A stretch of DNA of 21,761 nucleotides from an uncultured bacterium (GCA_900551675.1 URXH01000026.1:1-21761), one strand, 5' to 3'. Numbered from the stretch's first letter, positions 1-6,163 are shown. The notes: generated by a model from the letters alone, not told the origin. Program-made: numbers and translations.

Positions 1-130
1 TAATAAAGAATACTATTGCAGGACCTATCAGATTTTCTTTATTCTCTTTTAACCATTGGAAAAATATATTGCCTTTATTTAAGCGGGTTTCTTCTTCCTT
101 TGGAATATATCTTTTTAAATCTAACGGCAT
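1..130 (-). CDS. N-terminal part of a membrane protein, cut by the window edge
   Basis: A minus-strand reading frame starts at the ATG complementary to 128-130 and stays open to the window edge, giving about 43 residues. It begins MPLDLKRYIPKEEE, continues as a charged cytosolic-looking stretch, and turns hydrophobic (LIGPAIVFFI) just as the window ends, which suggests entry into a first membrane segment. It lies 6 bases after the stop of the small membrane protein gene at 137-394 on the same strand, so the two are probably co-transcribed. No family can be named from this fragment. Confidence 0.6.
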   Translation of the reverse strand, partial: MPLDLKRYIPKEEETRLNKGNIFFQWLKENKENLIGPAIVFFI

Positions 131-136
131 AACTCT

Positions 137-394
137 TTATTCCTGAAAATCATCTTTATCAATAGAATTTTTATTTTGTTCAACAAGCTCCCTCAACAAA
201 TCTCTAATATCAACAAATAGATAGATCAAATAATAAAAAGCAACAAATAAAATCAATCCAATTAAAATTTCAAAAAAAGCGGCTAATGGTTCAGTTGTAA
301 ATAAAAAAAGTCCTACAAGAATTATAACTGTTAAAACAATCCAAGCACTAAAATCGATTAGACCTCTACCAAAATCCACAACGAATTTTTTCAT
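137..394 (-). CDS. Small two-span membrane protein, unknown function
   Basis: An 85-residue protein with two strongly hydrophobic stretches at about residues 14-33 and 37-61. An amphipathic charged helix follows (about 62-75, VDIRDLLREL) and then an acidic tail. There is no signal-peptide-like cleavage region. The start is supported by an AAAGGAG ribosome site 5 bases upstream of the ATG. It is followed 6 bases later by another membrane-protein gene in the same direction. I do not recognise a family; a short helical hairpin anchoring a cytosolic amphipathic helix is all that can be said. Confidence 0.7.
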   Translation of the reverse strand: MKKFVVDFGRGLIDFSAWIVLTVIILVGLFLFTTEPLAAFFEILIGLILFVAFYYLIYLFVDIRDLLRELVEQNKNSIDKDDFQE

Positions 395-608
395 ATTTAC
401 TCCTTTACCATCTTACTCCAAACTAAAATATCATACTTCAAGATATTTTTTAATTTATTTAATCACAAAAATTAAAAAAGTCTATTAGCCATAAGTCTAA
501 AATATTTCATTTTAACGCAGTATTTTTCAAATAAAATCGCTTATGTTTCCGTTTTTATTTTTGCTGAAACCTTTATGATTATTCTGGAATTATGAAGGAG
601 AAAAAGTT

Positions 609-863
609 ATGAAATATTTTAATTTGTTAATTAGCGATACAAAAGAATTTTTATCAGATAATATTAACCGTCTTGGTATTTTGGTAGTTTTGCTTTGTTT
701 AATAAATGTATGCGGGTTTTATGTTATAGAAAAAGAGTTGAAAGAATGCATAAAGACAGTAAATTTCAGATATTTTAATATTACAAGAAGTCTTGAAGAT
801 ATTCACAATGTAAAAATTGACACACAAGACGGAAGCTTAAAATTTAATCCTAATAATATATAA
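609..863 (+). CDS. Small single-span membrane protein, unknown function
   Basis: An 84-residue protein with one hydrophobic segment at about residues 22-40 (LGILVVLLCL...), preceded by a short charged N-terminus. The C-terminal part is about 44 residues and polar, with no cysteine motif. The start follows a clear GAAGGAG site 6-7 bases upstream of the ATG. It is divergent from 137-394 across about 210 bases of very AT-rich DNA in which I could not fix a promoter. The stop lies 2 bases from the convergent stop of the protease gene at 865. Function unknown; it could be an orphan holin-sized or sensor-like peptide, but nothing specific supports either. Confidence 0.65.
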   Translation: MKYFNLLISDTKEFLSDNINRLGILVVLLCLINVCGFYVIEKELKECIKTVNFRYFNITRSLEDIHNVKIDTQDGSLKFNPNNI

Positions 864-864
864 T

Positions 865-1347
865 TTATTTCCGTTTATTAACTTTTATAGATTTTTCATA
901 TAAACATATAGGATTATCATGTGGCGGGATGCAAAAGGAAAATCGAGTTTTACCTTTTGCATTTGCTATTGCAAAATCACCATTTTGAATAATATTCATA
1001 CCTATAAGTATATCCGCACCAACAAAATCTGATTCAGTTATTTTTACATTCGGGAAACAAAGATTATTCGGCAATAACAAATCCACTAAATAAACATTAA
1101 CTTCTTCTTTGCTATTAACCCCTGTAACAGTAGTTTTATCAATAGGTATTAAACCTAAATGTTTAGCTAATCTCGGGGTAATTACAGAATGAGTTGCACC
1201 GGTGTCCCATAGTGCATTCACCTGTGTAAATTGGGATTTTTTATCTTGGCGTGTTATTTCCGCTATATTTATGCCGACTGGAGTAATTAAAGCCGGAACT
1301 ACACCATTATATTCAAACTTAAATGCGTGATGAAATTTTTTGCTCAT
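865..1347 (-). CDS. Retropepsin-like (clan AA) aspartic protease
   Basis: The 160-residue protein carries the retroviral-type active-site motif ALWDTGATHSVI (D48-T49-G50-A51), followed by the expected helix-forming stretch. About 60 residues later comes the second conserved strand, ADILIGMNII (111-120), matching the G-(R/M)-N element of pepsin/retropepsin folds. One DTG per chain means the active enzyme should be a homodimer, as in retroviral proteases. No signal peptide or membrane segment is present, so it is probably cytosolic. It starts 2 bases after the stop of the 75-residue gene at 1350-1577, so the two are translationally coupled. Members of this bacterial family are mostly uncharacterised and the substrate is unknown. 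The assignment rests on motif and spacing, not on an alignment. Confidence 0.85.
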   Translation of the reverse strand: MSKKFHHAFKFEYNGVVPALITPVGINIAEITRQDKKSQFTQVNALWDTGATHSVITPRLAKHLGLIPIDKTTVTGVNSKEEVNVYLVDLLLPNNLCFPNVKITESDFVGADILIGMNIIQNGDFAIANAKGKTRFSFCIPPHDNPICLYEKSIKVNKRK

Positions 1348-1349
1348 TA

Positions 1350-1577
1350 CTAAGCGAATACCCTATTATAAAATCTTACAGTCTGCTCTTCCGGTTCAAT
1401 GTATTTTACAAGGAATGTACCTAATTCATTCTCAACCAAAGCAGCTGATATTGCTTCTTCCATTGAGTTATAAGAACCTAAAATTTTATCATCTTTGATA
1501 ACTATATGTTTGTGTAAGTAATTTTTGATTAGGTTAGCTTTATTGTCCTGATAAAATTTATATTCCTTTTCTAGCAT
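1350..1577 (-). CDS. DUF5678-like small protein, partner of the retropepsin
   Basis: A 75-residue protein starting at the internal ATG (MLEKEYKFY), preceded by a TGAGG ribosome site. A longer frame exists upstream with a TTG start, but that extension is hydrophobic, lacks a ribosome site and looks non-coding. The core HKHIVIKDDKILGSY, followed by a helix MEEAISAAL and the ending GTFLVKYI, resembles the short domain (DUF5678-like, from memory) often found directly before bacterial retropepsin-like genes. Its stop is 2 bases before the protease start. Function unknown; a chaperone, substrate or inhibitor role for the protease is only a guess from the gene pairing. Confidence 0.75.
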   Translation of the reverse strand: MLEKEYKFYQDNKANLIKNYLHKHIVIKDDKILGSYNSMEEAISAALVENELGTFLVKYIEPEEQTVRFYNRVFA

Positions 1578-1737
1578 ATAAACCTCACTTTCAAAGTATA
1601 TAATAAATAACGTAAAAAAGTCATTAATCTTTAATATTTTCAATAAACATTTACATTATTTAAACTCTTTTTGAATGATTTGCTAACTATTATACCATAT
1701 TATGCCCAATTTTAGCAATAAACTAACTGAATTAAAC

Positions 1738-2178
1738 CTATTCTCCGTACAATAAATAATCAATAGACACTTTAAAATTCTGCTTAATCCGATTAAGTAT
1801 ATTCAAATCAGGCTGAATTTTGCCTACAACGAGCTTTAAATAATCATTTTCGGAAATCTTGAGCAATTGAGCCATTTCACGATCTAAAAAATTATGCTTA
1901 GCTTGCAGCTCTGATAACCTTTTGCCGAACTGTGAGCTTTTTTCGTCTACAGATGTGTCATTTTGACGCTCAAGAGAATAAGCATGAGTTTTATATAACT
2001 CTACACCAAAATAATTTTCTATCGCTTGAAGCTCTGATATCGTTACCTCAGTATCAAACTTAACTCTTTTACTCATTGCTTGTCTTGATAAATTTAAAAC
2101 ATTCGCTATAGACATTTGAGTAATCTTGTGATTTGGTATTAAGTTTTGTAAATCCTCTTGAAGCTCAGTAAAATTCAT
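1738..2178 (-). CDS. XRE-type regulator with two helix-turn-helix domains
   Basis: A 146-residue cytosolic DNA-binding protein. The N-terminal part (about 14-60) has an HTH with MSIANVLNLSRQAMSKRV as the turn and recognition region. A polar linker follows, and residues about 82-146 form a second HTH_3/Cro-CI-type domain (FGKRLSELQ, MAQLLKISENDYLKLV) ending in IDYLLYGE, the usual end of XRE repressors. It lies on the minus strand next to the S24 repressor and opposite the early operon, as expected for an element control gene. Three copies of a 13-base motif sit in the intergenic region upstream of it and may be its operators. Confidence 0.8.
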   Translation of the reverse strand: MNFTELQEDLQNLIPNHKITQMSIANVLNLSRQAMSKRVKFDTEVTISELQAIENYFGVELYKTHAYSLERQNDTSVDEKSSQFGKRLSELQAKHNFLDREMAQLLKISENDYLKLVVGKIQPDLNILNRIKQNFKVSIDYLLYGE

Positions 2179-2191
2179 GTTTTTTATCTTT

Positions 2192-2331
2192 TTGTAGTAT
2201 TATTTTTTATATTTTGTAAAAAAAAAGTTGACATATATAATACTTCATGTTACTCTTTGTTTGTGAATGAACATTAGAGTACGTGAACGGTTAATCCCGC
2301 CACTGCTTAATTCCATACAATAATACTACAA
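2192..2331. repeat. Three copies of a 13-base operator-like motif
   Basis: The sequence AATAATACTACAA occurs at 2319-2331 and, perfectly inverted, at 2192-2204, about 15 bases upstream of the XRE start codon. A third copy, 10 of 13 identical, lies at 2236-2248 inside the spacer of the promoter-like sequence at 2228-2256. The repetition confined to this regulator intergenic region suggests protein binding sites, most simply for the XRE protein acting on its own gene and on the plus-strand promoter. Confidence 0.55.
2228..2256 (+). promoter_or_regulatory. Promoter-like sequence pointing toward the repressor gene's antisense strand
   Basis: A consensus -35 (TTGACA, 2228-2233), a 17-base spacer ending in TGT, and a -10 of TACTCT (2251-2256) together form a plausible extended -10 promoter. 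No plus-strand coding gene follows for about 800 bases, so any transcript would be a short RNA or would run antisense into the repressor gene. One operator-like repeat lies in the spacer. Confidence 0.4.
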
Positions 2332-2344
2332 CAAACATAATCAG

Positions 2345-2366
2345 ATATCACCCGATTGGGTAATAT
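2345..2366. repeat. Imperfect palindrome between the regulator genes
   Basis: Arms ATATCACCC (2345-2353) and GGGTAATAT (2358-2366) pair with one mismatch around GATT. No T-run follows on either strand, so it is more like a repressor operator than a terminator. It lies 37 bases beyond the repressor stop codon. Confidence 0.35.
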
Positions 2367-2402
2367 TGTTATGCAAAATTTACAAACCGCACATTTAAAA
2401 TC

Positions 2403-3014
2403 TTATAATCTTATACGGGGTATAATTCTGCCGAGAACGGTAAACTGTTCGCCTTGATTGATATAAAACGGGTCATACTCTTTGTTGAGAGAAATACATT
2501 TAATCTTATCTCCGAGAAGGTTAATTTCTTTAACATAACACTGTCCGTTGTATCTGAATGCGAATATGTGCCCGTCAACGAGTTCCGTATCGCCTCTGTC
2601 GATAATAACTTTATCACCGTGGCGGTATTCGGGAGCCATAGAATTTCCGCTTACGCTGACGATTTCGCAATGTTGCGGGTTAATCCTGCATCCGCGTTCT
2701 GTTGTGAGCAAACGAGCGTCAAGTGTCATAGTTTCTTTGGTTTCGTCAAGAACTTCCACACCATAGCCGGCAGAAAGAAAAACATCCGGACGATAAATAA
2801 TTTGAACGGTGTCTTGATTATTATTGTTGACCTTTTTATTTAAAAAGGCATCATCCAATGCTATAATTTCCCATTCTTTTAGTTCCTGTTTACGTGTAAC
2901 TCTGTTTTGAGCAGCTTGTTTGCTGCCAAGACCTAAAATCTTCGCTACTTGTTCATAAGTAATTTTCTTTTTTGTTAAGTTTTGTAAATCGTTAATCTTC
3001 TCATTTAAAAGCAT
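2403..3014 (-). CDS. CI/LexA-like phage repressor, S24 self-cleaving
   Basis: A 203-residue protein. The N-terminal region (about 5-55) is a helix-turn-helix of the phage-repressor type (ITYEQVAKILGLGSKQAAQNRV). A linker follows, then a peptidase S24 domain with the nucleophile in VSGNSMAP (S125) and the general-base lysine in CYVKEI (K162), plus the typical HGDKVII and DGHIFAF strands. An Ala-Gly pair at 82-83 (FLSAGYG) lies where such proteins cut themselves during the SOS response. This predicts a DNA-damage-inducible switch that keeps the element silent. It is transcribed away from the promoter at 3051-3079, the usual repressor / early-operon geometry. The length is normal for the family. 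Confidence 0.92.
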   Translation of the reverse strand: MLLNEKINDLQNLTKKKITYEQVAKILGLGSKQAAQNRVTRKQELKEWEIIALDDAFLNKKVNNNNQDTVQIIYRPDVFLSAGYGVEVLDETKETMTLDARLLTTERGCRINPQHCEIVSVSGNSMAPEYRHGDKVIIDRGDTELVDGHIFAFRYNGQCYVKEINLLGDKIKCISLNKEYDPFYINQGEQFTVLGRIIPRIRL

Positions 3015-3050
3015 ATTTTACACCATTTGAATTATTTTTGATTTGTTATA

Positions 3051-3079
3051 TTGACTTTTGATTATCATTATGTTACATT
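3051..3079 (+). promoter_or_regulatory. Early-operon promoter of the element
   Basis: TTGACT (3051-3056), a 17-base spacer and TACATT (3074-3079), with TG one base before the -10, form a good extended -10 promoter. It lies between the repressor and the first early gene. The near-palindrome around ATGTTACAT overlaps the -10 and is a candidate repressor site. Confidence 0.65.
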
Positions 3080-3110
3080 ATTACCATAAATTTATATAAA
3101 GGAGAAACTT

Positions 3111-3257
3111 ATGAAAGATAGAATTATCGTTTTAGTTCCTAAGGCTTTGAAAGAAAAAGCCGAAAGAATGAAGCAATGTGGATTAAACGTTTCACAGTTA
3201 TTGCGTAATTATTTAGAATCTTACTCTATGGAAGAAAAAAGCGAGAGTGTAGCTTAA
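3111..3257 (+). CDS. Ribbon-helix-helix regulator, first early gene
   Basis: A 48-residue protein (MKDRIIVLVP...). The short N-terminal strand RIIVLVP is followed by helix KALKEKAERMKQ, then the turn GLNVSQLL and a second helix, the pattern of Arc/CopG/MetJ-type ribbon-helix-helix proteins. They bind DNA as dimers through the N-terminal strand. The start follows a strong AAGGAG site 6 bases upstream, and the gene is the first after the predicted early promoter, about 25 bases from the likely transcription start. By position it may act like a Cro protein at the repressor region; that role is inference. No toxin partner is visible next to it. Confidence 0.75.
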   Translation: MKDRIIVLVPKALKEKAERMKQCGLNVSQLLRNYLESYSMEEKSESVA

Positions 3258-3297
3258 ATCCCGCTTATTTAATCCACAAATCAATTATAAACCAAAC

Positions 3298-3320
3298 AAG
3301 CCAATAAGTCTATTAGGCTT
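3298..3320 (+). other. Small hairpin in the spacer after the RHH gene
   Basis: AAGCC (3298-3302) pairs with GGCTT at the end of the stretch, with an inner AATA/TATT stem and one unpaired A. There is no following T-run, so it is not a convincing terminator. The 124-base spacer 3258-3381 otherwise shows nothing recognisable. Confidence 0.3.
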
Positions 3321-3381
3321 AGCTTGGCTATGCAAAAGTTTACATTTGTACATTGAAAATTGAATAGAAAGGAGGGAGGCG

Positions 3382-3561
3382 ATGCAGGAAACTTTTAAAA
3401 AAGTTCTTGAAATGGTCAAAGAAAAACCGTCAGCAGAAGTATTTAAAATACAATCTTTAGACGGTAAAAAGATCATGACAAGCAGCTTTGATGCCAAAGA
3501 ACATAGCTGTGCAAGCCGCTATAAAAAAGAAGGCTTTTTAGTTTTATTTACTAACTATTAA
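3382..3561 (+). CDS. Small hypothetical protein of the early region
   Basis: A 59-residue protein starting MQETFKKVLEMV after a very strong AAAGGAGGGAGG ribosome site. It has a helical N-terminus, a lysine-rich middle (QSLDGKKIMTSSF) and a strand-like hydrophobic ending (GFLVLFTNY). Its last 11 bases overlap the end of the convergent gene at 3551. No family is recognised. Size and position fit the short nucleic-acid-binding or host-takeover proteins common in phage early regions, but no motif proves this. Confidence 0.65.
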   Translation: MQETFKKVLEMVKEKPSAEVFKIQSLDGKKIMTSSFDAKEHSCASRYKKEGFLVLFTNY

Positions 3562-3814
3562 GCCATTCTACGGCACCTTTTCTAAGGTTGTATGATGCCC
3601 AAGAAGAAGATAGTTCGGCAACAAATAAGGTATCATTTGTATCAATAAATTGCTTCAGAAAATCCCTTATGTTGCTGCAACTATCTGCCGTAGATATAAG
3701 CCAATCACTCTCATTGATTTTGCAATAAGATCCATAGGCTTTTATTGCATCAATAAGATTATCATAGTTTTGACCTGGCTCATGCAAATCATAACTTATT
3801 ATTTTGATTGTCAT
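3551..3814 (-). CDS. Solo Cas2/SinR-like ferredoxin-fold protein
   Basis: An 87-residue protein starting MTIKIISYDLHEPGQNY, chosen because an AAGGAGG site lies 9 bases upstream; a longer frame with a GTG start lacks this. The opening strand ending in SYDL, the helix NLIDAIKAYG, the strand WLIST, a further helix IRDFLKQFI and NDTLFVAEL are the layout of the Cas2/VapD-type fold, and closest to the stand-alone group annotated as SinR family. There is no CRISPR array or other cas gene in the window, so it is not an adaptation protein in context. It lies opposite the early operon with its own strong ribosome site. Nuclease or toxin activity is possible but unproven. Confidence 0.75.
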   Translation of the reverse strand: MTIKIISYDLHEPGQNYDNLIDAIKAYGSYCKINESDWLISTADSCSNIRDFLKQFIDTNDTLFVAELSSSWASYNLRKGAVEWLNS

Positions 3815-4036
3815 ATCCCTATTCCTCCTTTCTTCCAAAATTATGAGAACTAAAAAGTTCTCAACTTCATGAGAAATGTAAATTCCATGCTTTTCTATGA
3901 AGTACAAGAGCACATTGACAACCGAATAACATAAGACCGCAAGCAGATGCGCGGCAGCAAGTTAATAATCTTCCCCTGTCCTTTTAGGAAGCGTGGATGT
4001 CAGGGATTATTAACATAAACAAGTTTTTAATATCAG

Positions 4037-4057
4037 CTGTCAAGGATTACTTGACAG
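4037..4057. repeat. Perfect 8-base inverted repeat
   Basis: CTGTCAAG and CTTGACAG flank GATTA. No T-run follows, so it is either a protein-binding site or an RNA stem within the structured region. Confidence 0.5.
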
Positions 4058-4175
4058 TTGCCTTAAGAACTTAATATCGCCAAGCACAGTTTCCCGATAC
4101 CCTGCAAAAATCGGCTTTTATCGGTATATGTCAAACCGTTTGCGGTGGTCTTTATCGCATAAGAAAATTTAAGTC

Positions 4176-4248
4176 AAATCTCTTCACCTAGCCCTGTGTG
4201 TGTATACTATCCTAATTCAAGTCTGCGCAGGGCTTTTTAAAGAGATTT
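4176..4248 (+). promoter_or_regulatory. Two-tier hairpin with internal T-run (attenuator-like)
   Basis: An outer stem AAATCTCTT (4176-4184) / AAGAGATTT (4240-4248) encloses an inner stem AGCCCTG (4190-4196) / CAGGGCT (4228-4234), which is followed by TTTTT. The inner stem plus T-run looks like an intrinsic terminator, while the outer stem would form only if transcription continues. A -10-like TATACT (4203-4208) lies in the loop but has a poor -35. Confidence 0.5.
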
Positions 4249-4252
4249 TATT

Positions 4253-4295
4253 CGGGGCTTTCCTAAGTTGTTTCATTAAATCCAGCCCCGTTTTT
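4253..4295 (+). terminator. Intrinsic-terminator-like hairpin before the small-peptide gene
   Basis: CGGGGCT (4253-4259) pairs with AGCCCCG (4284-4290), and five T bases follow. The loop is long (24 bases), which weakens it as a simple terminator. Its arms can also pair with the arms of the preceding hairpin, allowing alternative folds. Confidence 0.5.
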
Positions 4296-4318
4296 CTTAC
4301 AAAAAGAAAGGATTTACT

Positions 4319-4399
4319 ATGCAAAAAGAAACTTTAGGCGAATTTATTGCCACATTTGTTTTATTCGGCAGTTTTTTCGCAATGGTTATAGGAGGGTAA
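4319..4399 (+). CDS. 26-residue membrane peptide
   Basis: A very short gene: MQKETLGEF, then a hydrophobic run to the end (IATFVLF..FFAMVIGG). An AAAGGA site lies 7 bases upstream. Its final codons (GGA GGG) also serve as the ribosome site of the next gene, whose ATG is one base after this stop, so the two are translationally coupled. One membrane span without a cytosolic domain fits small phage or plasmid membrane peptides, or a leader peptide of the attenuator-like region just upstream. No family is recognised. Confidence 0.55.
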   Translation: MQKETLGEFIATFVLFGSFFAMVIGG

Positions 4400-4400
4400 G

Positions 4401-4643
4401 ATGTTAAATTTAGATGACAGAGCAAATTTAATAAATCTTGCAATGCAGGCAGAAGCAGAATGCTACAACGCCTATTTTATGCAGGGAGCTACAAAGATTT
4501 TGACAAATTTTGCAGAGATACACGGAGCACGTGTTTTATGGAGTTTTTTAATCAACGCAAGTGAGATAACTTACCGGCTTTATCTTGAATATTGCCTTTT
4601 AGGTTCTCCGGCATTGAAGGAAAACATAAGTTTTAAGGTGTGA
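4401..4643 (+). CDS. Hypothetical helical protein, 80 residues
   Basis: The protein begins MLNLDDRANLINLAMQ and is predicted to be almost all helix, with a middle segment (RVLWSFLINASEITYRLYLEYCLL) that is moderately hydrophobic but contains charged residues, so a membrane span is doubtful. The ribosome site GGAGG is inside the preceding peptide gene. It is followed 3 bases later by another small gene in the same direction. No family is recognised; the context is the early operon of the element. Confidence 0.6.
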   Translation: MLNLDDRANLINLAMQAEAECYNAYFMQGATKILTNFAEIHGARVLWSFLINASEITYRLYLEYCLLGSPALKENISFKV

Positions 4644-4646
4644 ATT

Positions 4647-4808
4647 ATGGATGATGATTATATTGTTTACAACGAATGGGCTAACGATGAACTCATCTGG
4701 GGGAGCGGTCAGAATAACTGGTGCAGAGCTTATTCTCTTGAAGAATGGAGTAAAGAACCTATGTTTGACGACTATGATGAGCTTTTAGAAATCGAAATCC
4801 CGTTTTAG
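4647..4808 (+). CDS. Small acidic hypothetical protein, 53 residues
   Basis: The protein (MDDDYIVYNEWANDE...) is strongly acidic and aromatic, with five tryptophans or tyrosines in the first 35 residues and an acidic end (DDYDELLEIEIPF). The start lies 3 bases after the upstream stop, with an AAGGTG site before it; the stop lies 11 bases before the Rad52-like gene, whose AAAGGA site is in that gap. Acidic small proteins of this kind in phage early operons are often DNA mimics or inhibitors of host proteins, but nothing here proves that. No family is recognised. Confidence 0.6.
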   Translation: MDDDYIVYNEWANDELIWGSGQNNWCRAYSLEEWSKEPMFDDYDELLEIEIPF

Positions 4809-4819
4809 AAAGGATTAAA

Positions 4820-5521
4820 ATGAGTAAAATAAGACGTTTAAAACCTGATGAAATAGAATGCAGGGTTTCTCAAGTAACCGCAAAAGGCTGTTCACTCTTA
4901 TTATATAAAACTGCAAGAACAGACAGAGCAATTCTTGATGAAACTTTTGGCGAACTATGGCAAAATGATTTTAAAATCATAGATGACAAAATGTATGGCG
5001 GTATTGGAATTTATAACAAAGAACTTAACCAATGGCTCTGGCGTTGGGATTGCGGAACTGAAAGTAATACCGAAAAAGAAAAAGGACAAGCTTCTGATTG
5101 CTTCAAACGAGCAGGGTTTAAATGGGGCATTGGGATTGAGTTATATTCCGCTCCGTTTATTTGGCTTTCCGTTGATACAGAAAAAAACGATAAGGGAAAA
5201 TATCAGTTAAAAGATAAATATGCCAAATATTTTGTTAAATCAATTGATTATGCAGATAATGGCAACATTAAAGATTTAATTATCATTGATGATAACAACA
5301 AACAGGTATATTCAATGAAAAAAAAGAGTAATTCTCAAGGACAAATAAAAGATGATACACAAATTTATGTAACACTTGCAAAAATTGAAGATATAGATAC
5401 TATAAAAAGCTTTTACGATGCAAATAAAGAAAACGTCAAAGACCGTAAAGCTTTTCACGAAATGGCACAGCAAAGAATAAAAGCAATAAGAGAGATTAAA
5501 GCAAATTTTGAAGGTGAATAA
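4820..5521 (+). CDS. Rad52-like single-strand annealing recombinase
   Basis: A 233-residue protein. The N-terminal two thirds match the phage annealing-protein pattern of the Rad52 type: RAILDETFGELWQNDF (36-51), a strand-rich GGIGIY region, then the signature GTES followed by EKEKGQASDCFKRAGFKWGIGIELY (about 79-109) and APFIWL. The lysine-rich C-terminal third is variable and probably contacts partner proteins. It should coat and anneal single-stranded DNA during element replication or recombination. It starts after AAAGGA, and its stop overlaps the next start (TAATG), indicating translational coupling. No matching exonuclease gene is visible nearby. Family level is confident; the exact subfamily is from memory. 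Confidence 0.82.
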   Translation: MSKIRRLKPDEIECRVSQVTAKGCSLLLYKTARTDRAILDETFGELWQNDFKIIDDKMYGGIGIYNKELNQWLWRWDCGTESNTEKEKGQASDCFKRAGFKWGIGIELYSAPFIWLSVDTEKNDKGKYQLKDKYAKYFVKSIDYADNGNIKDLIIIDDNNKQVYSMKKKSNSQGQIKDDTQIYVTLAKIEDIDTIKSFYDANKENVKDRKAFHEMAQQRIKAIREIKANFEGE

Positions 5522-5904
5522 TGGACGCACAGGATTACGCAGAAGAATTGAGAGCAAATGCAAAAGAATTCAAACAATATGCATTTGAATATAAAAAAGA
5601 ACGCGCTTTGTATGCAGAAGCTTTAAATAAACTGACCGGTTTAATTTATCGTGCGAATTTATCAGACGATAAAGCAGCCTTTGAAAATAAATTCTCAAAG
5701 CTTTTATGTACACCTTATAAGGAAGAAGCAGAATTTTATATAAAACAATTCAACAACTCACGTGCAAATTATAAGGGTTGGGAAATGATATTGGAAGCTT
5801 ATAAATCTGAAATAAGCGCAATACAATCAGTAATCAAATATAATTTGCAAGGTGAAATTAATACTAATTTGGCAAATAAAACAGAGTTAGAACAATACTA
5901 TTAA
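5521..5904 (+). CDS. Hypothetical helical protein coupled to the Rad52-like gene
   Basis: A 127-residue, mostly helical, charged protein (MDAQDYAEELRANAKEFKQY...) with coiled-coil-like heptads in the first 40 residues and again near 85-105. Its ATG shares one base with the stop of the annealing protein gene. This suggests stoichiometric production and a partner role in recombination, such as loading or modulating the annealing protein. No catalytic motif is present and no family is recognised. Confidence 0.65.
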   Translation: MDAQDYAEELRANAKEFKQYAFEYKKERALYAEALNKLTGLIYRANLSDDKAAFENKFSKLLCTPYKEEAEFYIKQFNNSRANYKGWEMILEAYKSEISAIQSVIKYNLQGEINTNLANKTELEQYY

Positions 5905-5914
5905 GGAGGAAAAA

Positions 5915-6151
5915 ATGAACGCAGGTTATGGCTGGACTAAAACAACGGAAGACGGGAAAACATATATCTCAATCAGTCTTGATGAGATATTCGGAGCTTG
6001 GTTTCCATTCTTAAATAAGATTTACATCACTCTATGGCATATTCCTAAAGATGAGCGGAAAAGCGAAAAGTCCCCGAACTGGGTGCTTAAATTTGGATTA
6101 AAAAAAGATAAACCGCAAGATGCAGAACAAACAGAAGAAGTCCTTTACTAG
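5915..6151 (+). CDS. Small hypothetical protein, DUF736-like features
   Basis: A 78-residue protein preceded by a strong AAGGAGG site. A strand pattern (KTYISISLDEIFG, NKIYITLWHIP) and the segment KSEKSPNWVLKFG resemble short plasmid/phage DUF736-type proteins, which carry a similar KSPDY-type motif; this likeness is weak and from memory. The last codons and stop lie inside a strong intrinsic terminator (6137-6163). The gene sits between the recombination and replication genes, so a DNA-metabolism role is likely by context only. Confidence 0.6.
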   Translation: MNAGYGWTKTTEDGKTYISISLDEIFGAWFPFLNKIYITLWHIPKDERKSEKSPNWVLKFGLKKDKPQDAEQTEEVLY

Positions 6152-6163
6152 GACTTCTTTTTT
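6137..6163 (+). terminator. Intrinsic terminator inside the early operon
   Basis: GAAGTCCT (6137-6144) and AGGACTTC (6150-6157) form a perfect 8-base stem with a 5-base loop, followed by TTTTTT. The stem overlaps the end of the upstream gene. Its position just before the replication gene makes it a likely attenuation point, or a site for antitermination. Confidence 0.8.

Larger units (their letters stand above)
3815..4318. other. Non-coding, structure-rich region inside the element
   Basis: About 500 bases without a convincing gene. It holds many inverted repeats: a bulged long stem joining 3962-3970 to 4005-4013 (TTAATAATC / GATTATTAA, extended by CCCCTG / CAGGG); a perfect 8-base stem at 4037-4057; TTAAG/CTTAA at 4063-4074; CCGATA/TATCGG at 4094-4124; ACCG/CGGT at 4135-4146; and two terminator-like hairpins at 4176-4248 and 4253-4295. 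GC is higher than in surrounding spacers. It looks like an RNA leader or a separate small RNA upstream of the operon that restarts at 4319. Confidence 0.5.

Noticed and set aside
1578..1643. Longer start (TTG) for the DUF5678-like gene
   Set aside because: The extension is AT-rich, hydrophobic and without ribosome site; the ATG at 1577 has one.
2454..2843. Plus-strand open frame opposite the S24 repressor gene
   Set aside because: It lies fully antisense to a confident repressor gene, has no ribosome site and shows no domain; it is a shadow.
3815..4318. CRISPR array next to the Cas2-like gene
   Set aside because: No regularly spaced direct repeats occur there; the repeats are inverted (stems), not CRISPR units.
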